DNA of 39,540 nucleotides, taken from positions 1-39,540 of the forward strand of contig NZ_NFKR01000025.1 in the NCBI RefSeq assembly GCF_002160495.1, in the 5' to 3' direction. The position numbers were made by a program, and so were the translations under genes. Position 1 is the first letter of the stretch, and each line of letters starts with the position of its first letter. The notes beneath the pieces are model-generated. The model had not been told where the DNA came from, searched no databases, and saw only the letters and a list, made by a program, of their open reading frames with translations. Origin of the DNA: Erysipelatoclostridium sp. An173. Lineage in GTDB: Bacteria; Bacillota_I; Bacilli_A; Erysipelotrichales; Coprobacillaceae. This document shows positions 18,601 through 25,029 of this stretch, piece by piece.

Positions 18601-18925
18601 TGGATTTGATCAAGCAGCAGTAAAAGAATTAAAAGACTTGATTGCTAGTATTGATTACACATTAACAATCAATGATCAAGAAAAAGTTGACAAATATGCA
18701 ATTGATTTACAAGCTGCATTAGATAAAGTCTTAAAATCAATGAATCCTGATGATGGATCACAACAGCCAGAACAACCTGGACAAGCAACTGGTGATAAAG
18801 ATACAACTAATTCTTCATCATCAGCTAAAACTGGCGATACAGCGGTAATTTTACCATCTTTATTATTGATGTCATTAGCTGTTTTAATGGGTACTTTTGT
18901 AAAAAGAAGAAAAGTTATTAAATAA
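12695..18925 (+). CDS. Secreted multidomain GH84 beta-N-acetylglucosaminidase
   Basis: A 2076-residue surface glycosidase. It has a signal peptide (about 1-31) and a GH84-type N-terminal domain (35-170). The catalytic GH84 barrel (about 172-480) has RGFIEGYYGNPWS at its start and the catalytic pair Asp299-Asp300 in ILADDAAN, matching the Asp pair of Clostridium perfringens NagJ. A helical region (490-640) is followed by at least four or five F5/8-type (CBM32-like) beta-sandwich modules (about 650-1490), then about eight FIVAR-like three-helix repeats (1500-2020). A Pro/Gln/Ser-rich linker, AKTGD, one membrane helix and a KRRK tail end the protein. It should release GlcNAc from mucin, hyaluronan or other host glycans at the cell surface. 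RBS AGGAGG is at 12683. A canonical LPxTG is absent. Confidence 0.94.
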   Translation: MKGRIKKISVIVVCLAMILCTFANANVVKATDDGYEIYPNPQSITYGTGDFILRDNVNVVYEDGIDQDTKNRLQEVTDLKNLSITTSNEIKAKTTNILVGIHGSNGYVDKYVQENCQYSNGLFDNLDAYYLQVNDGTIVVLGKDSDAAFYGLTTLYMVVGQLDSRTIKNFTIEDYANVASRGFIEGYYGNPWSTQDRVNLMTWGGYYKLNSYFYAPKDDPKHNSKWRELYSDEEIENKIKPLAEAGNKSKCRFVFALHPFMNSPISFTQSQYSNDLAILQAKFEQVIKAGVRQIAILADDAANYNNTGDLGGNNYKRLLEDMTAWLKEMQVEYPDLKLTLPFCPVEYGGTGQDYYRDFPDNVQIVMTGGRVWGEVSNNFTSTFTNNVGRGPYMWINWPCTDNSKKHLIMGGYETFLQPGVDPQNIQGIVLNPMQQSEPSKVAIFGNACYSWNIWDSKEEANATWEDSFKYVDHNSAIETDASNALKELSKHMINQAMDSRVTALEESVVLKEKLNSFKSKLENGTLSEADIDSMIDEFEILQSAAKTYRLQAGNSDIANQIVYWLDCWDDTTEAAIAYLNGVKAVLNNDTNGILQYESAGKTAFDRSKTHGFNYVDHIEYAEVGVQHIVPFINTLATYVSQYAQTAMDPDKVVTTFITNRSDSPVGSSENVFDGDDGTMVSYRNPVWIYKGDYVGVKYNKNIKIENIRFLLGNGKNHFEASKLQYTTDGKQWQDLELVDMDNQFTGVRNQYLEVNAKKENLPENFEAMGIRLIATADNELDAYLNVHEIQINQKSDAEEVTGEYSTNRDRMNGTAFDVLSDGQNGNSSDNEVWLSVASGSDKDKLPAGSYLAYTFNSKQKISSVHFAQGGSASGDVISDGSLQYLDDEGNWITIGDVTNQQEQVFDLSDQNIETTALRIHNDAFAGIWWRVGEFRVDVQDDSGTTPLEYNVIKTQRWKVYQGPESRLYDGNDNTYVWYDPDGDGNSTGDDFLAGDYLGYDFGKVATLKSVHIVVGNDNGDKLVNYAIETSLDNNTWTAIDGYDNYKGNASGKDTIDIKLDGLKARYIRIRNLANQGSWGKFSEFTVEEVSQSGSKDYLYTNLDNTSILSNLEGNTAWLTPGNVTLAKDQYIGIDLKNIKHITSIEALTLPESCRLEVSKNGIEWSNFDTASDGRYVRIVNPNDEKAVLDLSKFEVVFDYIGEKTVTSDFANQQTSNDMRTAGTVNNVFDGDLSTIGMINGPQEQGKHITFDLGQTIHFESIRYYITESQLNYIRDADFEVSVDNKTWTKVLHVGKPVENVWDDTVAKDMQDITLYHDSQNPGYMYAQATDLNVDGRYIRVTPTSTYSHRWVGFNEIQINGGAYISPESNRDIISEAIEEPGKIPSNMIDKDYSTSYKSTAANSSFTYYVSQPVDLRTVRIVQSGTISNAKVIVHVYSEGTVKEINLGSLNQTISEFVIPEGVMFKDIQVSWQDSIPEILEIAMYKTAEDATDAKADLKALLDENIDTSNWTLDSLQNYQNAYNAAKEIYENEYASKFTVETALGVLKTAINNGEEKYTDSKLSDLVNNAISNDKGYYTTVSYNAYNSAILSAQAALENPDLLSKEDGEQLVAAIEKAQSELVYSTAFREQAQLLVEEELVLIDDVYSPESLEAYNQAKADLKEAIDKDKAASSQEERVSPETFESLINAYNDAKAKLQASAKATLQVLIDEFATYDGDLYEQESFAAYQKAVEKAKEIIETATTEEIVEQIQAIREAKSNLKASKATLDEVIKDAEAVDKNKYTEKSYNDLMNIVNEAKNLTDESKYTKYIQLITDAKTALVNVEVLKTRISEVEKIDATLYTKASYQKVSETLAAAKLLLVDGSQDDVETMLESLIDAVNGLELSGQKEYEQYLSNIELKDEALYTEDSYKVYKDAYDNLANLGDDVSLKDFTNAKTIFEEAQEALKFKGADYSKVQEILDRIPADLSGFDQAAVKELKDLIASIDYTLTINDQEKVDKYAIDLQAALDKVLKSMNPDDGSQQPEQPGQATGDKDTTNSSSSAKTGDTAVILPSLLLMSLAVLMGTFVKRRKVIK

Positions 18926-18937
18926 TAACTAAATAGT

Positions 18938-18972
18938 AAAAGGATCGAAAAAGGATGTTTTCGGTCCTTTTT
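18938..18972 (+). terminator. Terminator of GH84 gene
   Basis: AAAGGATCGAAAA pairs with TTTTCGGTCCTTT (one G/U pair), followed by T residues. Confidence 0.88.
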
Positions 18973-19072
18973 AATTGGTAAAAATATTATTTGATGTACT
19001 TATAGGGATATCTAGTTTTTCTAAAATTTAAATTAGACACCAAGAAAGTGAAAATTAATAATTGGATATGAA

Positions 19073-19115
19073 AAAAAAGAAGTAATTGCTTGTAAACAAG
19101 TTTTACTTCTTTTTT
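19073..19115. terminator. Bidirectional terminator before gamma-glutamylcyclotransferase gene
   Basis: AAAAAAGAAGTAA and TTACTTCTTTTTT are perfect arms, with an inner CTTGT/ACAAG stem. A-run and T-run flanks allow use from both sides. It terminates the minus-strand 5-oxoproline operon. Confidence 0.88.
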
Positions 19116-19144
19116 AGTATGGAAAGCATCATTTAAGATACTTA

Positions 19145-19567
19145 TTAGATAGCTTTAATATTTTTTAAATGTTCAACATAATCATGACATTCAATTTCAT
19201 CACCGATTATTGTTTTGTTAATTGGATTAGTCATATTGAAAACATAAACATAAGCCTGATCGATTTTTTCACCATCTTGATTATAAACATCAAGCAGTTC
19301 TTTATTATATTCATTATCAGGGTTATTTTTTCCAAAATAACATTCTAATTCATCTAAAGTTTTTGCTGTTGTTTCGTCAACTTCATGAATTTCTCCAATA
19401 ACTAAATTAGATCCTTCAGGTAAAAATGCTGGATAGATTTTTTCTTTAATTGTTTTTAAACTACCTTTAATATATCCATTATAACGATATGTATCTTTAC
19501 CTTTTAAATAACGTTCATAATTATAAACACCTTTTCTAAGCGTTCCGTAAACAAATATTTTAACCAT
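19145..19567 (-). CDS. Gamma-glutamylcyclotransferase-family protein
   Basis: A 140-residue protein of the GGCT/AIG2 cupin-like fold. It begins with the hallmark VYGTLRKG (residues 6-13), and a Glu in LDELECY (about residue 75) fits the catalytic acid. Such enzymes convert gamma-glutamyl-amino acids or gamma-glutamylamines to 5-oxoproline plus the free amine or amino acid. It is the last gene of the minus-strand operon and its start codon overlaps the pcp stop codon by one base. Together with Pcp and the DUF969/DUF979 transporter it forms a 5-oxoproline-centred set. The exact substrate cannot be told. Confidence 0.85.
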   Translation of the reverse strand: MVKIFVYGTLRKGVYNYERYLKGKDTYRYNGYIKGSLKTIKEKIYPAFLPEGSNLVIGEIHEVDETTAKTLDELECYFGKNNPDNEYNKELLDVYNQDGEKIDQAYVYVFNMTNPINKTIIGDEIECHDYVEHLKNIKAI

Positions 19568-20208
19568 TAATGTGTTGCCCCACCTGTCACTTTTAAATCT
19601 TCATTAGTATCAACAATTGCTTCAATAGCAGCAGTTAAAGCAGCAACGATAGTATCTAAACTCATACTAGGTTGTCCTTTTTTGTCGATAACTTGTTGTG
19701 GTAAAAATGGGATATGAATAAATCCACTTCTTTTACCAGTATATTTAGTTTCTACTAAATGTCTTACTCCATAAAGTACATGGTTACATACGAATGTACC
19801 TGCTGTATTTGAAACAGAAGCAGGGATATTTTTTGATTGAATACGTGCTACCATTGCTTTAATTGGTAAGTTGCTAAAATAGGCAGCAGGACCATCTGGA
19901 TAAACTGGTTCATCAATAATTTGTTGACCAGCATTATCAGGAATACGACAGTCATCAATATTAATTCCAATTCTTTCTACAGTAATATCAGGACGACCAC
20001 CAGCTTGACCAATTGATAAAATTACATCAGGGTCATATTTAGCGATTGCTTCATCAATTACTTCTAAAGATTTATGACAAACAGTAGGAATTTCTAATTT
20101 AATAACTTTGGCACCAGCAATTTCATCTGGTAATTTTTTAACTGATTCAATAGCAGGGTTAATTTTTTCCCCACCAAATGGATCAAAACCAGTAACTAAT
20201 ATTTTCAT
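19567..20208 (-). CDS. pcp: Pyroglutamyl-peptidase I
   Basis: A 213-residue cysteine peptidase of family C15 that removes N-terminal pyroglutamate (5-oxoproline) from peptides in the cytoplasm. VTGFDPFGG at the N-terminus is diagnostic. The catalytic triad is visible as Glu78 (ITVERIG), Cys141 (GTFVCNHVLYG) and His165 (FIHIPFLP). The length is normal. The ribosome binding site TAGGAG overlaps the stop codon of the DUF979 gene, 12 bases upstream. It sits after the DUF969/DUF979 genes, a neighbourhood I recall as common in Firmicutes. Confidence 0.96.
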   Translation of the reverse strand: MKILVTGFDPFGGEKINPAIESVKKLPDEIAGAKVIKLEIPTVCHKSLEVIDEAIAKYDPDVILSIGQAGGRPDITVERIGINIDDCRIPDNAGQQIIDEPVYPDGPAAYFSNLPIKAMVARIQSKNIPASVSNTAGTFVCNHVLYGVRHLVETKYTGKRSGFIHIPFLPQQVIDKKGQPSMSLDTIVAALTAAIEAIVDTNEDLKVTGGATH

Positions 20209-20220
20209 TTAAAATCACTC

Positions 20221-21240
20221 CTAAAACGCTAAAACTAACATTAAAATAATATGAATAACGATCATAAGTAAAGCTATTGGTAATTGTGATTTAATAACAG
20301 CCCATTTTTGATCCCTCGTCTCTAAAACGGCACATGGGACGATATTAAAGTTGGCGGCCATAGGTGTCATTAAAGTACCACAATAACCAGCTGTCATCCC
20401 TAATGCTGCAACTACAGAAGGATCGCCACCTTGATTAATAACAAAAGGAATACCAATACCAATAGTAATAACTGTAAAGGCAGCAAATGCATTACCCATA
20501 ATCATTGTAAAGATTACCATTCCTAAAACATAAACAACAACACCAATGAAGACATTTCCAGAAGGAACGACATTAGAAATAATTTTAGAAATAACATCTC
20601 CAACACCAGCAGCATTAAATACACTTCCTAATGCCCCTAATAATTGAGGTAATAAACATGAAGCTCCAACTTGCATTAATAATTTAGATGTATCACTACG
20701 AGTTTCTGATAATTTTGGTTTACAAATAGCAATTGCTAAAATTAATGCTACAACACAAGCAAGACCGGTCATTACTGCACCATCTAAAGCAGTTACAGCA
20801 CCACTAGAACTTCCAAAAGAGAATAATTTAATTGTAAAGAAATCACTTAATTTTAAGAAAAATGTTTCTGCTGTATCAGCGTTATATTGGATCAATGATA
20901 AGATTAATGCCATTACCCCAATAGAAACAGCAGGAATAAAGATTTTATTTCCGATTTTTTCACTTGATGCTTGACGGAATTCAGGAGTAGCTTCAACGAA
21001 AGCTCCCATACGAACTTGTTTAGTAGCTGTTAGACAACCCATAACAACTAAAATTGCACCAGTGACAACGTTTGGGATTATTTTACCAAACATGAATGTA
21101 ATACCTAATAAAGCCCAAAATAAAGTTGTACCAACACGTGCTTCTTCATTTTTTGTGGCACGATATGCAGTATCAAAACTTACAAATGCACAAAGTACAT
21201 AGAAAAATTCAGGAAGATATACACTTAAAAAATCTAACAT
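20221..21240 (-). CDS. DUF979 membrane protein, putative 5-oxoproline transporter subunit
   Basis: A 339-residue polytopic membrane protein with about nine or ten hydrophobic segments. The Gly-rich stretch GMTAGYCGTLMTPMAANFN near residue 290 is typical of DUF979. DUF969 and DUF979 proteins occur as adjacent pairs, usually beside pcp, and have been named 5-oxoproline transporter subunits in recent annotation. That role fits this operon, but no transport evidence can be read from sequence. Its start codon overlaps the DUF969 stop by one base, with an AGGAGG-type ribosome binding site inside the upstream gene. Confidence 0.9.
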   Translation of the reverse strand: MLDFLSVYLPEFFYVLCAFVSFDTAYRATKNEEARVGTTLFWALLGITFMFGKIIPNVVTGAILVVMGCLTATKQVRMGAFVEATPEFRQASSEKIGNKIFIPAVSIGVMALILSLIQYNADTAETFFLKLSDFFTIKLFSFGSSSGAVTALDGAVMTGLACVVALILAIAICKPKLSETRSDTSKLLMQVGASCLLPQLLGALGSVFNAAGVGDVISKIISNVVPSGNVFIGVVVYVLGMVIFTMIMGNAFAAFTVITIGIGIPFVINQGGDPSVVAALGMTAGYCGTLMTPMAANFNIVPCAVLETRDQKWAVIKSQLPIALLMIVIHIILMLVLAF

Positions 21241-21917
21241 TATTTTTTACCTCCTTTTTTAATTTTTCTATCAAATAAAAATACTTGAATAAATGTTAAA
21301 ACAACTGAAATAATTGCAATATAGATTGATGAAGCAGCAATAGTTCCTAATGTTACTTCTGTAAATCCAGCAGTAGCCATTGTACCTTGCATTAAAACAA
21401 CACCACTTGCTGCAGGGAAACAGTTTTGAGCAAAGAAGTTTCCATAGTTTTCTACTGCAGCTGATAAACCTTTGATTTTTTCTTCTTCATCATTATCAAA
21501 TTTTTCACCTTTAACTTGTTCACCAGCAGCTTGAGCCATTGGTAAAACTAATGGACGTACGAATTGAACTACACCACCAATTCTGATATTTAAAGCAGAT
21601 GCAATTGTACGAACAACGGAATAAATAGCAAGAACTTTTCCGGCAGATGCATTTTTAATTTTACCAATTAAATAAGCAGCTCTTTCTTTTAAACCATATC
21701 TTTCAATAATTGCAATAACAGGGAAAATGATTAAGAAAATTGACATCAATCGATTAGAAACAAAAGATGAACCTAAAATTTCCAAAATTTCAACAAAGCT
21801 CATTCCAGATATTAGGCCTGTTACAATCCCTGAAATAATTACTGTTGCAAGTACGTCTAATTTTAGAGCAAAACCGGCAACAATTATAACAATACCTATT
21901 AATGTTAAATATTCCAT
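21240..21917 (-). CDS. DUF969 membrane protein, putative 5-oxoproline transporter subunit
   Basis: A 225-residue membrane protein with about six hydrophobic segments. Conserved patches include NRLMSIFLIIFPVIAIIERYG, RIGGVVQFVRP and ENYGNFFAQNCFPAASGVVL, as in DUF969. I place the start at 21917, where AAAGGAG stands at the right distance and the product begins MEYLTLIG. A longer reading frame from 21962 has no ribosome binding site. It is the first gene of the four-gene minus-strand operon and is preceded by a long structured leader and a recognisable promoter. Confidence 0.9.
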   Translation of the reverse strand: MEYLTLIGIVIIVAGFALKLDVLATVIISGIVTGLISGMSFVEILEILGSSFVSNRLMSIFLIIFPVIAIIERYGLKERAAYLIGKIKNASAGKVLAIYSVVRTIASALNIRIGGVVQFVRPLVLPMAQAAGEQVKGEKFDNDEEEKIKGLSAAVENYGNFFAQNCFPAASGVVLMQGTMATAGFTEVTLGTIAASSIYIAIISVVLTFIQVFLFDRKIKKGGKK

Positions 21918-21964
21918 AATACTCTCCTTTCTAGTATTGCACACAATATTGTTATAATACATAT

Positions 21965-22041
21965 TTTATATGAACGAAAAAATATACTTTTTCCATTCAT
22001 ATAAATATCATGAAAAAAATCATCTATTAGATGCATGATAT
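21965..22041 (-). promoter_or_regulatory. Structured 5' leader of 5-oxoproline operon
   Basis: Between the promoter and the DUF969 start two strong hairpins are predicted. TTTATATGAA/TTCATATAAA (outer arms at 21965 and 21996) extends inward to about 18 pairs with two G/U pairs. ATATCATG/CATGATAT (22005 and 22034) encloses CATCTA/TAGATG. They abut each other. No known riboswitch class is recognised and no U-tract follows, so a translational or RNA-stability role is as likely as attenuation. Confidence 0.5.
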
Positions 22042-22060
22042 GTATATTATTATGCAATAA

Positions 22061-22119
22061 TGTATACAAATTCGATATTGTATACACAAAATTATATACT
22101 TTTTTTTAACATATTTCAA
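22061..22119 (-). promoter_or_regulatory. Promoter and TGTATACA operators of 5-oxoproline operon
   Basis: Reading the minus strand, -35 TTGAAA (22119-22114), a 17-bp spacer and -10 TATAAT (22096-22091) form a good sigma-A promoter. Two identical palindromes TGTATACA follow at 22079-22086 and 22061-22068, 18 bases apart. They cover the expected start of transcription, with a weaker copy at 22041. GTATAC-centred palindromes are typical of GntR-family repressors; no such gene lies nearby. Confidence 0.6.
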
Positions 22120-22162
22120 TACACCTTAAAATCCTCTGATTAAATCAACGATTTTTTAAGAA

Positions 22163-22185
22163 AAGAAAGGAAAAAATCCTTTCTT
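22163..22185. other. Hairpin in intergenic region
   Basis: AAGAAAGGA and TCCTTTCTT form a perfect 9-bp stem around AAAAA. No T-run follows on the + strand. On the - strand the loop is T-rich and a short T-rich stretch follows, so it may limit minus-strand read-through toward the 5-oxoproline promoter. Function unclear. Confidence 0.35.
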
Positions 22186-22334
22186 GACAATAAATTGATA
22201 TTTTAAAGATTCTTTAATTGCATTTAAAACTGCTAAAATCATTACATCAATATATATTTCAATTGATTAGATTAATAAAAAGTAATTTATGAATAATGGG
22301 TAAAATGTAAAAAAAAGTTATTTAAATAATACTA

Positions 22335-22365
22335 TTGACCGGTTGTTGCAACCGGTCTTTATAAT
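22335..22365 (+). promoter_or_regulatory. MerR-type promoter with dyad operator
   Basis: -35 TTGACC (22335-22340) and -10 TATAAT (22360-22365) are separated by 19 bases. A perfect dyad with 9-bp arms GACCGGTTG and CAACCGGTC and a TTG centre (22337-22357) fills the spacer. An over-long spacer with a dyad inside it is the signature of promoters activated by MerR-family regulators (MerR, BmrR, SoxR type). A TetR-type operator is the alternative. The downstream gene is a drug-efflux type gene, which fits either view. Confidence 0.65.
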
Positions 22366-22391
22366 TTAATGTTAAAAAGAAGGTGTTGATA

Positions 22392-22453
22392 ATGTAATGA
22401 AAAAAATTGTTTTTATAACCTTAAATATTTGTGAGATATATTATTGTTTTTGA
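22392..22453 (+). other. Possible leader ORF in efflux-gene 5' region
   Basis: AAGGTG (22380-22385) stands at a normal distance from a minimal start-stop pair ATGTAA (22392-22397). This overlaps an ATG (22397) that opens an 18-codon frame ending at 22453, 19 bases before the efflux gene. It could be a leader peptide coupling translation to expression. Evidence is weak. Confidence 0.25.
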
Positions 22454-22472
22454 TGTAGAGGGGGAAAAAGAA

Positions 22473-23709
22473 ATGAATAGTGAGTTATCAAAACGAGAAC
22501 TGTTTGAAACGGTTCCTGTAAAAAAAGCAGTTGCGACATTGGCTGTACCGACAATAATTAGCCAGATCGTAACGATTATATATAATCTCGCTGATACTTT
22601 TTTTGTTGGTCAATTAAACAATCCATATATGGTTGCTGCAGTAACTGTAGTTTCACCATGGTTTAATTTATTAACAGCATTAGGAAATTTATTTGGAATT
22701 GGTGGCAGCAGTCTTATTTCAAGGTCCATTGCTTAAAGTATTAGGAGCAAGTTCTAATAATATTCAATATGCTCAATCATATTTGTTTTGGACTGTAATT
22801 TTAGGTGGTATTCCAACAACATTGGCCATGACAATGGCTCATTTATTAAGGGGTGAGGGTAAAGCTAAATTTGCTAGTATTGGGATGATGCTAGGAGGAA
22901 TCTTAAACATTATTTTAGATCCATTATTTATCTTTGGCTTAGGACTAGGTTTTTCAGGTGCAGCAATAGCGACAGCAACTTCTAATTTAGTATCAACTTT
23001 ATTTTTTATTTATATATTTTATCGTGTAAAAAAACAAACAACGATGTCTTTAAATATTTCTTATTTTAATACTAGTTATTTAAAACCGGTCTTATCGGTT
23101 GGAATTGCTTCAGTGTTAACTACGTTATTAGCAAATGTATCAAATATGGTAATTATTAGTTTAGCTTCTGGTTATGGTGACATACCTGTTGCAGCATATG
23201 GGATTGTAAAAAGAATTGATATGTTTCCATTAAATATTAGTTTTGGGTTATGTCAAGGGATCATGCCATTAGTAGGATATAATTATGCATCTAAAAATTA
23301 TCAACGGATGAAAGAAATTTCGTCTTTTTCATGGAAAGTATCATTATCAATTGCCTTTTTCTTTTTGATTTGTTTTACTAGTCTTGCTTCTTTCATTTTA
23401 CCAGCTTTTATAGAGGATCCTCAAACAAGTCAATTAGGCGCTGAGTTTTTAAGAATTGCTTGTTTAGCGGTGCCTTTTACTGCTATCAATGCTTTAATCA
23501 TTTATACATTGCAAGCTATGGGTAAAGGAGTAGAATCAGCAATATTAACAGTATGTAGACAAGGGTTATTAAATATTCCAATTTTATTTATTATGAATCA
23601 TTTTGTAGGGTTATATGGAATGATCTGGGTACAACTTGTCATTGAATTAATAGTTCTTCCAATTGTAATTATTATGTATAGAAGAGTTTTAAAACAGATA
23701 AAGGTGTAA
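22473..23709 (+). pseudogene. MATE-family efflux gene broken by internal deletion
   Basis: The first frame (22473-22736) encodes a normal MATE N-terminus: VKKAVATLAVPTIISQ, a helix, then NPYMVAAVTVVSPW and GIGGSSLISRSIA before a stop. The rest, in another frame to 23709, continues with GPLLKVLGASSNN, GGIPTTLAMTMAHLLRGEG and the C-terminal half with IMPLVGYNYASKNY. Between ISR and GPLLK an intact MATE protein has roughly 40-50 more residues (about one membrane helix). So DNA has been lost near 22715-22735 and the frame has shifted. The start is ATG 22473 with a G-rich ribosome binding site at about 22458-22464. MATE proteins export cationic drugs by Na+ or H+ antiport; this copy should not make a full-length protein. 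The promoter remains intact, suggesting recent damage or an assembly fault. Confidence 0.82.
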
Positions 23710-23742
23710 ATCTATGAGGTTATTAGCTTCATGGATTTTTTT
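23710..23742 (+). terminator. Terminator after MATE gene
   Basis: ATCTATGAGG pairs imperfectly with CTTCATGGAT and a T-run follows. Confidence 0.7.
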
Positions 23743-23892
23743 ATGGTATTAGGATAAATCATTTTTATAAATTTAAGATAGCTTAATTAAAAACTTAAAA
23801 ATCTTTATAAAGTATTAACATAATGTCGAAAATTTAATTTTAATTTTTACAATTTTCTTACAGAAAATCGGTATTTTTACAAAATTTCCAAA

Positions 23893-23917
23893 TGATATAC
23901 TTCTAGTGCTAGGAGGA
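23893..23917 (+). promoter_or_regulatory. Extended -10 and RBS of ABC importer operon
   Basis: TGATATACT (23893-23901) is an extended -10 box; no good -35 is present at 17 bases. AGGAGG at about 23911-23916 is the ribosome binding site. The 219-base gap upstream otherwise holds only the MATE terminator. Confidence 0.45.
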
Positions 23918-23928
23918 AATATAACAAA

Positions 23929-25029
23929 ATGAAAAACAAAATTTTAAAGGTAGGGATGTGTGCATTATTGGCTGCTAGTTTTTTAACTGGATGTGCTGAA
24001 GAAAGTACACAAACAGATGTAGATTTAAATTCAATGACAATTGAAGAAATTACTGAAAAAGCAAAAGAAGATGGAGAAATTAATTCAGTAGGTATGCCTG
24101 ATACTTGGGCTAACTGGGTTGAAACTTGGACTGAAATTGAAGAACAGTATGGAATTAAACATTCAGATACTGATATGTCAAGTGCTGAAGAATTAGCTCT
24201 TTTTGCAAATGAGGCTAATGATGCAACAAAAGATATTGGTGATGTTGGTCAATCATTTGGACCAGTAGCTGAAGAACAAGGGGTAACATTACCATATAAA
24301 ACATCTTATTGGGATTCTATTCCTGATTGGGCAAAAGATGATGATGGTGACTGGATTATTGGTTACTATGGAACAATTACATTTATAACTAATACTGATC
24401 TTGTAGAAAAAGCACCAACAAGCTGGCAAGATGTTTTAGAAGGGGACTATACATTAACTATCGGTGATGTTTCTGTTGCAACACAAGCACAAAGTGGATT
24501 GTTAAGTGCTGCAATCGCTTTTGGTGGTAGTGAAAGTGATATCCAGCCAGGATTAGATTTCTTTAAAACATTAGCAGAAGAGGGACGTTTAGACATGGGA
24601 GATACAAGCGTTGCTCGATTAGAAAAAGGTGAAATAGAAGTTGCTGTTCTTTGGGATTACAACTCTTTAGGATATCGTTCACAAATTATGCAAAATAATC
24701 CAAATGCTAATTTTGAAGTTTCTGTACCAACTGACGGAGCTATTCAAAGTGGATATTGTACAATTATTAATGCTTATACAAAAAGACCATATGCAGCAGC
24801 ATTAGCAAGAGAATATATCTTATCAGATGAAGGACAAATCAATTTAGCTAAAGGATTTGCTCGTCCAATTCGTGATGATGTAGTATTACCAGATGATGTA
24901 AAATCTAATCTTTTACCAGATGATCAATATACAAACGCTCGTTTTATCGAAGACCAGGAAGCATGGGATCAGTCAGTTTCTGATTTAGCAACATCTTGGC
25001 AGGAAGAAGTGGTTGCTTATGCGCAATAA
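23929..25029 (+). CDS. ABC importer substrate-binding lipoprotein
   Basis: A 366-residue exported lipoprotein with a short lysine-bearing N-terminus, a hydrophobic stretch and lipobox FLTGC (Cys22). The mature part has the two-lobed type 2 periplasmic-binding-protein pattern, related to the iron/polyamine/phosphonate (Fbp/Pot-like) group: ITFITNTDLVEKAPTSWQDVL, AVLWDYNSLGYRS and REYILSDEGQ. It captures the substrate outside the cell for the permeases encoded downstream. It is the first gene of a five-gene operon, and the following hydrolase start lies within its last codons. The substrate is not readable. The embedded phosphatase-superfamily gene suggests a phosphoester or phosphonate. Confidence 0.88.
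   Translation: MKNKILKVGMCALLAASFLTGCAEESTQTDVDLNSMTIEEITEKAKEDGEINSVGMPDTWANWVETWTEIEEQYGIKHSDTDMSSAEELALFANEANDATKDIGDVGQSFGPVAEEQGVTLPYKTSYWDSIPDWAKDDDGDWIIGYYGTITFITNTDLVEKAPTSWQDVLEGDYTLTIGDVSVATQAQSGLLSAAIAFGGSESDIQPGLDFFKTLAEEGRLDMGDTSVARLEKGEIEVAVLWDYNSLGYRSQIMQNNPNANFEVSVPTDGAIQSGYCTIINAYTKRPYAAALAREYILSDEGQINLAKGFARPIRDDVVLPDDVKSNLLPDDQYTNARFIEDQEAWDQSVSDLATSWQEEVVAYAQ

Noticed and set aside
17160-18760. Tandem DNA repeat or phase-variable tract in the 3' part of the GH84 gene
   Set aside because: The repeats are at protein level only (diverged FIVAR-like helices); no near-identical DNA units are visible.
21918-22087. Upstream extension of DUF969 and a 60-codon minus-strand frame in its leader
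   Set aside because: No ribosome binding site; the DUF969 start at 21917 has one, and the region is explained as promoter plus structured leader.
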